A stretch of 64,000 nucleotides of DNA from Parietaria judaica (taxonomy: Eukaryota; Streptophyta; Magnoliopsida; Rosales; Urticaceae): positions 14,593,180 through 14,657,179 of the forward strand of contig OX940872.1 of assembly GCA_954871525.1 (NCBI GenBank), in the 5' to 3' direction. Under the pieces are notes generated by a model. That model did not search any database. It was given only the letters and a program-made list of their open reading frames with translations, and was not told the DNA's origin. Below are positions 34,708 through 45,239 of the stretch, one piece after another; the first letter of the stretch is position 1, and every line of letters begins with the position of its first letter. A program made the position numbers and the translations under genes.

Positions 34708-36598
34708 TGTAACGCCCCTAAATGGGGGTTAGAAGAAATAAGAAAATAAAATAAAAATGACAACTTTGAAAAATTGGCTAGTCGAAATCCACGTAATCAT
34801 AACTTGAAAAACATTGACTATTCAACGTCCACGTCATATAAAACGACAACATTTGACTATTCAAAGTCAAAATTATATAACACGACCAAAGTTTCCTATA
34901 AGACTTAGACACATCATCGAAACACCGAAAATCCACAGTTATTTATACAATACCACTGTAAAAGTCAAAATACGACATCACCATCATTAAATTATCCACC
35001 GCTACATATTTTACAACTTTAACATAAAGTCGGCCACATAAAATTAATATTCACCTAAGAAGGTCCAACGATGCAAAATGAAGACAAGCGTCCAAACAAC
35101 AACCACGCTAATCCTCGTCAGAAAGCTGACATTGTACAACACCTGAGGCGGAGGGAAAATAAAAGGATAAGCACACAAAGTGCTCAGTAGGGAAAGCTAT
35201 TATCAAATCCCGATAGCCAAACCGTCATTAGTCCAATTATTAAATTTAAAGTTTAGTCGTAAGCAATTATTTGATTTTCTAAAACACTTCTATGATTTAA
35301 AATAATTAAAACATTTCAATCCGGCCAAGATGACGTGGGTCAAAGTGTTGACTCTGGGTCAACCATATCACATCCATATCCAATCCGGATATCCGACCTA
35401 CTACACAGTAGTCAGCTGCTCGTCAGTAGCTCTAATCTCATCATCTGCCCGAAGCGGGTATAACATCGTCCGCCCGCAGCGGGTGTAACCACATCCGTCT
35501 GAAACGGAAACAGAATTCGCCCAAAGCGAAAACCATTTCATTTAACAAGAATATAAGTGATTCAATCTCAAACCATTTCCTAATTCATTTTTAAATTTAA
35601 CAATGTAACCACATCCGTCCGAAACGGAAACAGAATTCGCCCAAAGCGAATACCATTATCATTTAACAACAATATAATTGATTCAATCTCATACCATTTC
35701 CTAATTCATTTTTGAATTTAACATTAGGTCGGTTTCTAAATTAATTTTATTAATCGAAACATGGTAATAGAAACCCCTACCTCGATTCGTATCAACTCGA
35801 GGTTCATAATTTCCACACAACCCAACAGTACGGTTGAACGAGTTTTCAAAACAACTCGAAGTGTCAATCTGCAATAATTTACATTGGCAACATCATCACT
35901 TAGCTGGATTTTCACATAAAGATCAACTTAAATCACCAAATAATACCTCGCTGCCCTAAAACTTAAACCGAACTCGAACTTAGCACGAAAAACGAGGCAG
36001 CGATCCAGACAACGATTCGATGATTTAACATATCCCCTAGCCCAATTCAATCATTCTAAGCCCAATATCAACATCGATATCCCAATTCAAAGCCCAGATC
36101 AATACCAATTTCATCTTTGAATTTTTGAAACTAGGGCATAGAAATTGAAGCTTACCAAATCTAATTTCCTGATCGTCGACGAACTTCGGCGACCGGCGGC
36201 GGTGGTTGACGGCGGCGACGGTGAAAAATACCTCCACCAAACACTAGCAAGCCTCCCCAACACGAATCCGGCATTAGATTTACCAAAATCGAACGATTTC
36301 GGATTAAATCTAAAACCATGAAACCGAAACTTACCTTAACTATTCCGACCAAAACCTGCAACTTCCGACCACAATCCACATATCAATAGCTTCGTTCGTC
36401 AAGAGCTTTCCAATGGTACTAAATATGTGACGATCCGAGGTGCAAAAATGGTGAGAGAGAGAGAGTGAGTGGGGTCGTCTGGGAAGGAGAGAGAAATAAA
36501 CCTGACAATGCCTTTTCTTTTTAATCTTTATCCTTCTTTTTTTTCTGATTTATTTTCCTATATATATGTATATATATTAATAAAACAAAGGCATTACA
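34708..36598. mobile_element. Solo Ty3/gypsy-type LTR, 1891 bp, with target duplication
   Basis: It starts TGTAACGCCCC and ends GGCATTACA, so TGTAA and TTACA form inverted ends. The five bases CGAAG occur on both sides (34703-34707 and 36599-36603). TGTAACGCCCC starts are common in plant chromovirus LTRs. No internal domain or second LTR is present, so it most likely arose by recombination between the LTRs of a full element. A 120 bp tandem duplication lies inside. Open frames on its minus strand (near 36040-36380, rich in RRR and PPP) are LTR sequence. Confidence 0.88.
35484..35723 (+). repeat. 120 bp tandem duplication inside the solo LTR
   Basis: Units start tgtaaccacatccgt at 35484 and 35604 and run through ggaaacagaattcgcccaaa to ttcatttttaaatttaaca. 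A few substitutions separate the copies. Shorter motifs (cgcccgcagcgggt, gcccgaagcggg) lie just upstream. Confidence 0.85.
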
Positions 36599-37030
36599 CG
36601 AAGTCATAAATGAGATACTAAGGATTTTTGTAATTCGAGAATTAGTGTCTAACCTTATTAAAGGAGTGATCACATGGATCAATGCTTTACGGAAATCATG
36701 GATCGCAGATTCCTCGTGGTGGCTATTTTAATGTCTTGGACATTAATTGATATAGTCAAGCTCTATATCCTCACGAATATAAAAGTAATTCAATTACTGG
36801 TACACCGCTAACGTTATACTAATATTCATTAGTAGTTAAGTGGGAACTTTGAACCATATAAGTGTATATAAACAAGGAATACAATCTTCTGGATAAGATT
36901 GTAGGTGACATATAAAACATAACATAGTTATGCCTAATTAACCACTCTAAACTCCAGACGATAAAAGTGGAGATTAGATTCTCGAGAGACTGAAATATAA
37001 GTTTTAAGGAAACGATAAATCTTCTTAAGA

Positions 37031-37045
37031 GTGCAAGTGGGAGAT
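37031..37045 (+). other. Polypurine tract before the 3' LTR
   Basis: The sequence gtgcaagtgggagat directly precedes TGTTGGACAT. The form agtgggagattgttgg is typical of plant copia elements. Confidence 0.75.
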
Positions 37046-39152
37046 TGTTGGACATATTCTGTATATGTCCTATATTCAGATGCTAAACCCGCTTGTATAA
37101 GATTATGGTCATTTTCCTAGGAATGAAAGGTTCTTATTAATGTTAATCTTATATAGTTATCTCCGGATTGTAGATATAATTATCTACGGTTTGTAGGAAT
37201 GACTATCAAATTGAATGTTTGATCTTTAGTTCTTTGTCTTTTGCATTTAAGTTAAAGTCATCACACAGAGTCTTTGTGTGAGGAGATTTGACTAACATAA
37301 ATAAAAAACTTCAAATTGTTCCATAGTCATCGGGTATGAAGTGTCTTCATATTGGACATGGACAGACTTATATCCAAAATCATCATGTAAGTCTGTCACT
37401 AATGAAAGTAATATGAAGTCGCTCAAAAGATCAGATGAAATCGGTTGAAGTCCTGAGCATTGTGGACTTGTACGGTTCAACTTATATAATCTTTGATTTA
37501 ATCGTTACAGAGTACAGCTCGATACTCCTAATACTTTTATTTTGGGATTAGACGGTTGACCGGCATGAGTTGCACAATAGAAGATATGGATAATAACTTT
37601 ATGATTACCTTATTATGATTTTATGGGAAGAAAATAAGTACTCATGGCCAGCTTACGGATTCATAAACCGTAAGTGAGTAGTTTGCAATAAATCCTAGAT
37701 TAAGGTAGTGTCATCAAAAGGGCAGAACGGTAATAATATATTCACCCTTTTGATGATAATCATAATAATATGAAGACCGATCAATTTAGATATCTGATTG
37801 AATCATGGACACATATATCAGGAATATATAATTATACGCACTTGAGTGTTCAACTTCGCGCTATAGTGGAAAGTTACCTAAGTTGGTGAAAGCTCTACAT
37901 TTACACCGTAGCTCAGGTGTGTTGTCCATTTGTCCCCTTTGTAGCACCACAAGGATGACACCGCAAATATTTTTAATATATTAGTTAAACATTGAATAGA
38001 TCCAATCACGAGAGATTCGTGATTGTTGTCACGAATTCTCTGATTAACCTAAAGTGGCAAAAGTACCAAAGTTTTTAGTACTAGCCGGGAATGGGTAAAT
38101 TGATAATTTAATTTGACCCCTGGATGATTCTAGGATTATGGAAAATCAAATTTTGTGAAATTATCATTTTGAATCGTGCAATTCTAATGTACGGTTTGAG
38201 AGTTATGGTCAAAACAGTTTTTTGGCGAAGGCTAAAATAGTCGTTGTTTTTTGCTGCGAATTTGAGAGAAAATTAAATATTGGATTTAATTCCCGGAATA
38301 TTGAATTAAAAATATAATCATAAATTTTGAATTATGGTTATAGTGGTTTTAAATATTGAAAATATACAGATTTGATTTATCAAATCTTTTAGGGTATTTT
38401 TAGAAAAGATTTAATTTGGATTTATTCTTTATTTGATTTAATCATTGAATCAAATCTTTGAGTGAATATCTCCAAATTGGTTGAGATAACATCTCCAAAG
38501 TGATTGGGATCAGCTTCCTATTAATAGGGGATCCCTGCAACCCTAAATCACACACTTCACAACCTAAAAACGCAAGAAAAGTCGTTTTCTCTCTGTCTCT
38601 CTCAGTTCGTGCAAATTTCTCAGGGAAAATTCTTCCTGGGATTCTGCGTTTAGGGTTTAGAGGTTATTCAAGAAGAGCCCACGCTCTTTGCGACGTAATC
38701 CCGGAGTCATACATCGGAAGACAACTGGGAGCTATCTTCTCACAGAAAATCGCAAAGAGCACGTGGATCAGAAAGCACGGAATTCTTGAAGATCAAAGAA
38801 GGCAGACAGAATCGTCGAAGGTGTCAGGTACACGTTCTTGTATTTATCGATTATGAGATTATTCACTTTTACTCAAGGCTCAGATTAAAACCAGCTAACA
38901 TGTTAATAAATTAATCTATCACGATCTTGAAATTAATTGTAAGTTGATTTTGATACGGACGGTTTGACAGGATTATTGGTATGGGACTCTAACCCCGTAA
39001 TTCTTTAAAGGTCAAACAGTGTGCCTCAATCAATGGTTACAGTTTCTTAGGTGTCTGCGGTGACTGATTCGGGTCTAGATCCGCAGATACGACTCGAAAT
39101 CGGTGTCTAATACGACTCGAAATTGGTGTCTAAGCGATGTCGATTCCAGTAA
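37046..39152 (+). repeat. 3' LTR (2107 bp) of the non-coding long-LTR element
   Basis: It is collinear with 27745-29914 but lacks about 115 bases that follow ccatagtc in the 5' LTR (junction near 37328). Near 39015-39120 it has an extra stretch that includes a short duplication (atacgactcgaaat .. ggtgtcta twice). It ends CCAGTA instead of TTCAGCA, so the terminal CA has mutated to TA. AAGTC follows. Confidence 0.92.
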
Positions 39153-39156
39153 AGTC

Positions 39157-39617
39157 ACCCTTGCATCCTTTAACATAGATATAGAACCTACCCTCGGCCC
39201 TAGATTCTTCTTGACTGTAAACACTTCGAGCATGTCGAAGAGTGATAGGTTGCTACCCTCCTCCATACACCTAACTAGATAGGAGAGCAGGATCCTATAA
39301 GAGTCCGGGATCAATTGGGCCAAGGAGATGTCCATTTGATTGACATACCTTAGAATAGGCTTTGGTATTGGGAACCTCAGCCCGCAATCCATGAAATATC
39401 TCTCGTAGATGCATACCCAATCATCCCTTATCGAGTCTGCGAACTCATCGGAGTCTGGTACTCGAAGAGGGATAGACTCCGAAATATTGTACTCTGACCT
39501 GAGCAAAGGGATATCCACTTCCCTCAGCAAGGACCTAGGAGATACGATCTGGAGAAACTCCGAGACCGGAATCGGGCCCTTAGACCTACCTTTCTTGCTA
39601 TTTTCAGCCATTTCCAA
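39157..39617 (-). pseudogene. N-terminal part of the Tat antisense ORF
   Basis: The minus-strand frame begins near 39617 with a likely Met at 39611 (MAENSKKGRSK) and reads SPRSLLREVDIPLLRSEY, SIRDDWVCIYERYFMDCGLRFP and LAQLIPDSYRILLSYLVRC. The L-x-F-P .. L-x-P-x-S/D-x-R-I-L pattern fits the PF04195-like 'putative gypsy type transposon' domain. A frame change near the VKKNLG codons is needed to reach the continuing frame (GRFYIYVKG), which runs into the insertion point and resumes at 27744. The protein's function is unknown. The 11.4 kb insertion and the frame change inactivate it. Confidence 0.8.
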
Positions 39618-39911
39618 AAATCTAATGAGAACTTAGACAAAAAAAACCCAGAGAGACAAAAAAAGTCTTTCAAACCAAAACCCAAGTATTCAAACCCAAT
39701 ACCCAGAAAACCACAAACAGAGCCTACAAAACCTAGAACTACCATGTTTCTATTCAGAAATGGAAGCAAAGTCTATAAAACAAGAAGCGAAGGCAGAGAC
39801 GAACCTGGAAATCTAGACCGAAGCGTGAGGTATCGAAGCACAGAACAACAATGGCGAAAGAGCTCTCAATTTTTTCTTGAAGTGCGAAAATAGGAGAAAG
39901 GAAAAGAGCAA

Positions 39912-39922
39912 GCTTTAAATAG
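39912..39922 (-). promoter_or_regulatory. TATA-like motif upstream of the Tat antisense ORF
   Basis: On the minus strand the sequence reads ctatttaaagc, followed by a CT-rich leader of roughly 290 bases before the antisense ATG. This is a reasonable promoter arrangement for antisense transcription from inside the element. No transcription evidence is available. Confidence 0.4.
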
Positions 39923-40452
39923 AAGAAGGGAAGAGCGGTTACATGAAGTCAAAGATATACCCCGAGCAGAGTGAAGGAGCGACTAGTTGTACCTCCATTG
40001 ACAGAACTCCAGTGATTTTATACTCGAAGATCGGCCCGCATCGTAAAGCTAGGGTTCCCTCGAATGTCACGCCTAATCTCATCCAACACTCATGATCAAA
40101 CCTCAGGTGGGGACACGTCAGCACGACCATGAGCTGACCAAGTCAGCAGAAGTCGAAGATGTTGATTTCCTCTTCGAATCCCAGGCAGAACGACACATTT
40201 CGCAACTGTTCCCCCCAAAAAAATTGAAATCCTTTTGATTTCAAAACATTTTTAAGCTCAGTCCCCGAAGAGTGCAATAATATCATAAAAACAGTTCTGA
40301 TGTCCTCCAATTAATTTGATTTTGCGGCAAAAGTCACGAAATTTTGTGATCTCACAAATTTAATTAATTTTCATCATGAAATTTAACATGACTAAATCAA
40401 CTTCAATACTATAAATAAAACTTCGTATTTTTTTATAGTAGAGGCTATCTAT

Positions 40453-41413
40453 TGATGAGAAAATTCGTTCCTTAATCGGAATAATAAGGTCATTAATTAA
40501 ATTTACGGTTCATGTAAATTAAGACCAAAGTTATGAATATAATTGAGTGTTCATACAATTGGGCTTTTGAGATACATAGCCCAGAGGCCCAATAAACACT
40601 TAATTGTGTTGAGACCCGATCAGAGTCAAAAAGCCCAAAAGGCAGATACATATCTCGAGCAGAGAGTGCTCAATAGAGATACGTCTGAGAGCTTCCAAAG
40701 GGTAAAATGCTGAGCAGAACTCAAGAATCACACCAGCTCAAGAAAAGAACCAATACTTGGCTAAAATCCAAGTACCAATCAAGCCAAACGATCTGAAGAA
40801 GCCGAAGCTCGTCCCGGGCAGAGATTACCACAAATGGATCTGAGCAGTAGTGCACGAAGTACCCAAGCACGAGCAGATCAAGTCAACAACCTTGATTCGA
40901 ACCTCCGGAGCCCGACCAGGAAGATCGCCATGATCCAAATTCAAAACCCCACGACGTCAAGTCAAAGTCCAGCATTGCGCGGTTCTCTCAGAACGTGGCC
41001 CATGTGTAAGCTCGACAGCAAGTCAAGGTCCAAACTCGAAGCGATCACCAACGTACACTTCCAATAGACAGAAATCATAGGCCTACAAAAGAAAGAAGAC
41101 AACCATATCACACAGACGCAAGCATTCGCCGAGAGAAAAAAGAGTCTGTGAGATTTGTATTTTCAGAGTGTTTTTTCTTTCATTTTTGATTAACTCAGAA
41201 TCTGCTTGTGGTTCTGGTTGATCCCCCTTTCAAAGCAATAAACGTACAGAGAACGTAGTCAACTACCGTATTGGGATGAACCTCTCTAAAAAACCTTGGT
41301 CTTTTAATCTTTTTATTGACCACGCGGAAGTCGAGATCCACATAATTCTTAACACTTTCAAATCAAAATCTCATTCACAACTCACGTGACTGTTGATGTG
41401 CAAAACCAGGTCA
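40453..41413 (+). repeat. 3' LTR of the Tat element
   Basis: It is the partner of 17585-18574, starting TGATGAG and ending GTCA. Shared landmarks include aattcgttccttaatcgg, gagcagagagtgctcaatag, ccgaagctcgtcc, gtcaagtcaaagtcca and aataaacgtacag. It has a deletion of about 35 bases near 41315 (after tttttatt) relative to the 5' LTR. Confidence 0.88.
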
Positions 41414-41433
41414 ACAATGGTGTTCAATAATAG

Positions 41434-41690
41434 GTTCATGCTTGGTTATAGATTGTTTTTTTTCAAATTTTTTGTTTTGGGCAAATAATTTTGTTTTCAT
41501 ATGGTGTTATTGAATATGTGTTTAGTGTTCTTAAATGATATAGGTTTAAAAAATGTATGTTAGATCTTCTAAGTGCTAAGGATTGTTTGTAGTGTGTATT
41601 TGAGAGCAATTTTGGGTTGAAATTTTAAAAATTTAGATTATTTGAGTCCCGTAAATATTTTTTTATTTCTTTTCTAATAAGTAATAACAT
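41434..41690. repeat. Repeat shared with 16440-16680
   Basis: It lies just outside the 3' LTR and has the same order of phrases as the copy left of the 5' LTR (tcatatggtgtt, gaatatgtgtttagtgttct, gtgtgtatttgagagcaa, ttttgggttga). Both copies have the same orientation. Confidence 0.6.
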
Positions 41691-41948
41691 TAGATCAAGA
41701 ACGATGTTATTTTATGTTTTACAAAGCCTATTATATTTTGAGTCGTAAAAATTAGAATTCTAATACTTTGATAACATAATGACATGTGGCTTGTGAGTTA
41801 CTCCTTTTATAATTAATAGATTTTTTACTAAATGCAGTAAGAGTTTAACGGTAGAGACTTTTATAATTAAAAATCGTGTTTAGGGACTTAATTTTAATAC
41901 GTGAACAAGTTTCAGCACTTCTTCCGCAATATTCCTTTAGTTTAATAG

Positions 41949-42306
41949 TGTGATGATGTGGCTTTCAAATAAGTGGGTCGGGTTCTTATAAAGTCTAGCA
42001 TTTTGGTTTTATGAAAGGAGAGGGAATGAGAATAGGGTGTGAGAAACTCATGAGATAAAATCATAAAGAGAAAAGAGAAAACTTTGAGTGCTTGTAATCT
42101 CGGATTGATGATTTGATTAGTGAAACCGCTCTCCAAGCAGAAAGTAGGACATTTGATTTGGTCCGAATCTGGATAAATTCTCATGTCTCCATATTTTACT
42201 TTCTGTTGATTGATTTTATGGGATTTGAGCCACGGAGGCTACATATACATATATGCTAGTATACTATCTGTAATCTGTAGGTATCCGACCCCGAAACATC
42301 ACAACA
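41949..42306 (+). repeat. 5' LTR of the copia element
   Basis: It starts TGTGATGATGTGGC and ends CATCACAACA. It is followed by ttatatcagagc at 42309, a one-mismatch version of the initiator tRNA-Met primer site. Confidence 0.93.
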
Positions 42307-42308
42307 AA

Positions 42309-42916
42309 TTTATATCAGAGCAAAGTTGGGTTTGAAATTTGGGGATTTTGTGTTGAGTATTTGATGCAGCGGAAAATACAAAGATCGATGGTCGATCTAA
42401 GAACCGAAATAAAAAGATAAAGTTATCGGATAGATGATCTTAATCGTTGATTCGACGCACGAATACCCGATCGAAGAACCTTCCTTCGCCTATTGATTCG
42501 CGCACGAAAAGCTAGACTCGGGACATCCAATCTCCATTGATCCGCACACGAATACCGGGTCAAGGGATTCAAACTCGGAGCTCGCTCACGACACTCGGAT
42601 TTGGGATAAACTCTCAAGTCTCAATTTTCATTCATCAAAATCTTCCTCTTGCATGACAACCATTTGCTGCTTATATAATGCAAGCAATACATGAACAAGG
42701 ACATAAAATGAAATACATGAACATAGGAAATATAAATACATGAACTAGATATTATAAATATTAAAGTTGATGCGGTCTTCGAAATGAGGCTTGAATGGTT
42801 GCGTGGTCTTCAAGGCGTTATTAATGCTTGTGAATGGTGGACTGGTCCGCATCAGGATTCATATGCATGCCAAATGTTTGATAATTGTTTCCTTGGAGCT
42901 TTGTGGTTGTTGTGTG
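42309..42916 (+). other. Copia leader between LTR and gag
   Basis: About 600 bases lie between the primer site and the gag ATG. They are non-coding in the sense direction. The length and the odd composition near 42380-42600 (repeated gattcgcgcacgaa-like phrases) suggest a small internal insertion or a long leader. Confidence 0.5.
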
Positions 42917-43830
42917 ATGGCGTCGACTTCAATAGTTGATATTGAGAAGTTTGATGGCTCAAATGACTTCGGGTTGTGGAAAGTGAAGATGTTGGCACAT
43001 CTTAGGAATATGGGCCTTCGTAAGGCTCTTGTTGGTGCGGATAAACTTTTGGCAACATGGGACGCGGCGAAGAAAGAAAAGGTGTTGGTAAGGGCTTTGA
43101 AAACTTTGATTCTTAGTCTCGGTGATAAGGTGTTGCGAGAGATTATATAGTGCACGACGGCGGCAGAGATATGGTTGAAGCGAGAATCACTTTACATGAC
43201 GAAAGACTTTGTCGAGTCGGTTGTTTCTCAAGGCCTAGTTTTTATATTCAAGATGGCGGAAGGAAAGGATTTAATGGAGCATCTTTACGAGTTCAACAAG
43301 TTGATCATTGATTTGGAAAACATTAACGTGAAGTACGATGACGAAGATCAAGTTTCGGTTTTGCTTTACTCTTTGCCGAAGTCGTACGGGCACATGGTTG
43401 ACATTCTTCAACGTGGAAGAGAATAAATTACTCTTGACAAAGTTGTTGGAGCCTTGAAGTCAAAGGAACACAAACGAGAGATAGAAATAGATACACTAGC
43501 GGAGATAGCTTGGTTATAGCTAGGGTAGATCCGGTAAGAATGACTTTAAGGAAACAAAAAAGATGCGGTCAAAGTCTCGAGGTTCGAAGAAGGTCTTCAA
43601 ATGTTACTATTGTCACGACGAAGCACGCGAAGAAGAATTGTCCGAATCGAGGAGGCCGGACGACTGAAAGAAGAGACGGAGAGGAGGCGTTTGTTCAAGA
43701 AGATATTGACGGATACAAGAGCGCCGATGTTCTCATAGTTCCACGGTTCACTCCGACAAACGATGGATCATGGACTCCGGTGGTTCATTTCATATGACAC
43801 CAAATAAGAGTTGGTTTAAGAGCTACAAGA
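42917..43830 (+). pseudogene. Copia gag, zinc knuckle and protease, broken
   Basis: The ATG at 42917 begins MASTSIVDIEKFDGSNDFG, the usual start of a copia gag of the UBN2 type, with a stop at 43150. The next frame (43175-43426) has the gag C-terminal part (LPKSYGHMVDIL). The zinc knuckle near 43600-43640 is recognisable only as a basic, cysteine/histidine-containing stretch (CYYCHDEAREEELSE-like in another frame). The protease begins at about 43767 with WIMDSGGSFHMTPNKSWF, containing the catalytic DSG. At least three stops or frame changes separate these parts. Confidence 0.85.
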
Positions 43831-44060
43831 AAGTCTCATTAGGCAAAGTGACTCTCGGGAACGGCTATCCATCTGAGGTGGTCGGAATTGGTACGGTGCG
43901 GATTAAGGCGCATGATAGAATGGAGCGGATTTTGACGGAGGTACGACATGTACCGTAGTTAAAAAGAAACCTTATTTCACTTGGATATTTTAACCAACAT
44001 GGATATTCTTGGAAAGGTGAAAATAATGTCTCGACGATCACAAATTGTTCTCTAGTTGCG

Positions 44061-45023
44061 TTGAAGGGATTTAGAGAGCGTAACATCTATATTCTTCAAG
44101 GTAGATACGTGGTCGGTAGCACGGCGCCGATTATGGAGCTGCGAGAGACATCTTTGGCGAGCTTTTGGCACAAGAGGTTGGGTCACGTGAGTGATAGAAG
44201 TTTGAAGGACTTGAGCAAGCAAGATTTATTTGGGGGGGGGAGACAAACTTGGGGAATTGGAGTTTTGTGAAAATTGCGTTTACGGCAAGACCACGAGAGT
44301 GAAGTTTACACGGTCTTTGGAAGTGACACGGGAGACGTTGAGCTATGTGCACTCGGATTTGTGGGGACCATCAAGGACGAGAACTGTAGGGGGATGCTGG
44401 TACTTCATCACGTTCATCGACGATTGTTCTTGGAAATTTTGGGTCTACGTCTTGAAGCATAAAGATGAAATTTTGGAAAGTTCAAAGAATGGAAGAAGAT
44501 GGTAGAAAAACAAACGGGGAGAAAAATTAAGAAGCTTCGAACGGACAATGTATTGGTGTATTTAGGTGATGATTTCAACCGGTTCATCAAGGAAGAAGGA
44601 ATGGCTAGGCACAAGATCATTCGAAAGACCCCACAACAAAATAAACTTGCGTAGTGGATGAATCGGACACTTCTTGAGAGGGTGTGATGTATGTTATTTG
44701 AGGCCGGCTTACCAAAGAGGTTTTGGAGGGAATCCGTGATTATGGCGGCTTACTTGATAAACCGACGTCCATCGGTAGCGTTGAATTGCAAAACACCTGA
44801 AGAAGTGTGGAATGGTTATCGACCGAAACTCGAAAACTTGAAGTTATTTGGTTGTGTGGCGTACATGCACCAAAGAGAGGGAAAACTTGATCCACGAGCA
44901 AAGAAGTGTATGTTTGTCGGATACCCCGAGGGCGTGAAGGGTTGGAAGCTTTGGTATAAAGATGGCGAAACATCAAAATATGTCATTAGCCGGGATGTTA
45001 TCTTTAGAGATACCGGCTACTAA
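44061..45023 (+). pseudogene. Copia integrase with GAG_pre-integrase domain, broken
   Basis: SFWHKRLGHVSDRSLKDLSKQ (44160-44220) and LEFCENCVYGK (about 44250) give the HxxxH..CxxC zinc-binding pre-integrase domain. LSYVHSDLWGP and WYFITFIDDCS supply core motifs around the first acidic residue. The second acidic region (LRTDN) and the third (FIKEEGMARHK) follow in another frame, with two stops near 44650-44690. The frame 44691-45023 covers the integrase C-terminal part (YLINRRPS, KLFGCVAYMH, KCMFVGYPEGVKGWK). Confidence 0.88.
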
Positions 45024-45239
45024 ATGACAATGGCGACTCAAGAGGCTAAGGATAGTGTGGGGTTAGCTAAGGAAAGAGCCGAAATTGAGGTGTAGCTATT
45101 GGGGAGATGTAGTGACAAGAGGGATGATAAAGGTGAGGCTAGTGGTAGTGGTCACTTGGAAAAAATTGAAGAGGAAAACTGTGATGCTCCGGATAAAAGC
45201 CTAGACTCATATCAATTAACAAAAGACCGATGTAGAAGA

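Larger units (their letters stand above)
27745..39152 (+). mobile_element. Long-LTR retroelement lacking gag-pol, inserted in the Tat element
   Basis: The 5' LTR is 27745-29914 and the 3' LTR is 37046-39152. The exact target duplication AAGTC lies at 27740-27744 and 39153-39157. A perfect initiator tRNA-Met site follows the 5' LTR and a purine tract precedes the 3' LTR, both as in Ty1/copia elements. The 7.1 kb internal region has no open frame above 80 codons and no retroviral domain I can see. That makes it look like a large retrotransposon derivative that would depend on enzymes from elsewhere. It has received a solo gypsy LTR (34708-36598). Copia affinity is inferred from the primer site and LTR style. 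Confidence 0.85.
17585..41413 (+). mobile_element. Tat-lineage Ty3/gypsy retrotransposon containing nested insertions
   Basis: Paired LTRs lie at 17585-18574 and 40453-41413. Between them are gag, protease, reverse transcriptase, RNase H, a second archaeal-type RNase H, integrase and a long antisense ORF. A dual RNase H together with an antisense ORF after integrase is the known layout of the Tat group. Removing the 11.4 kb insertion at 27745-39152 and the 571 bp MITE at 25438-26008 leaves an element of about 11.8 kb. All sense ORFs carry stops or frameshifts. The bases flanking the outer ends (gtttt on the left, acaat on the right) do not form a convincing target duplication, so one end may be eroded. 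Confidence 0.9.

Noticed and set aside
36037..36379. Minus-strand frames with proline- and arginine-rich peptides
   Set aside because: They lie inside the solo LTR bounded by CGAAG duplications.
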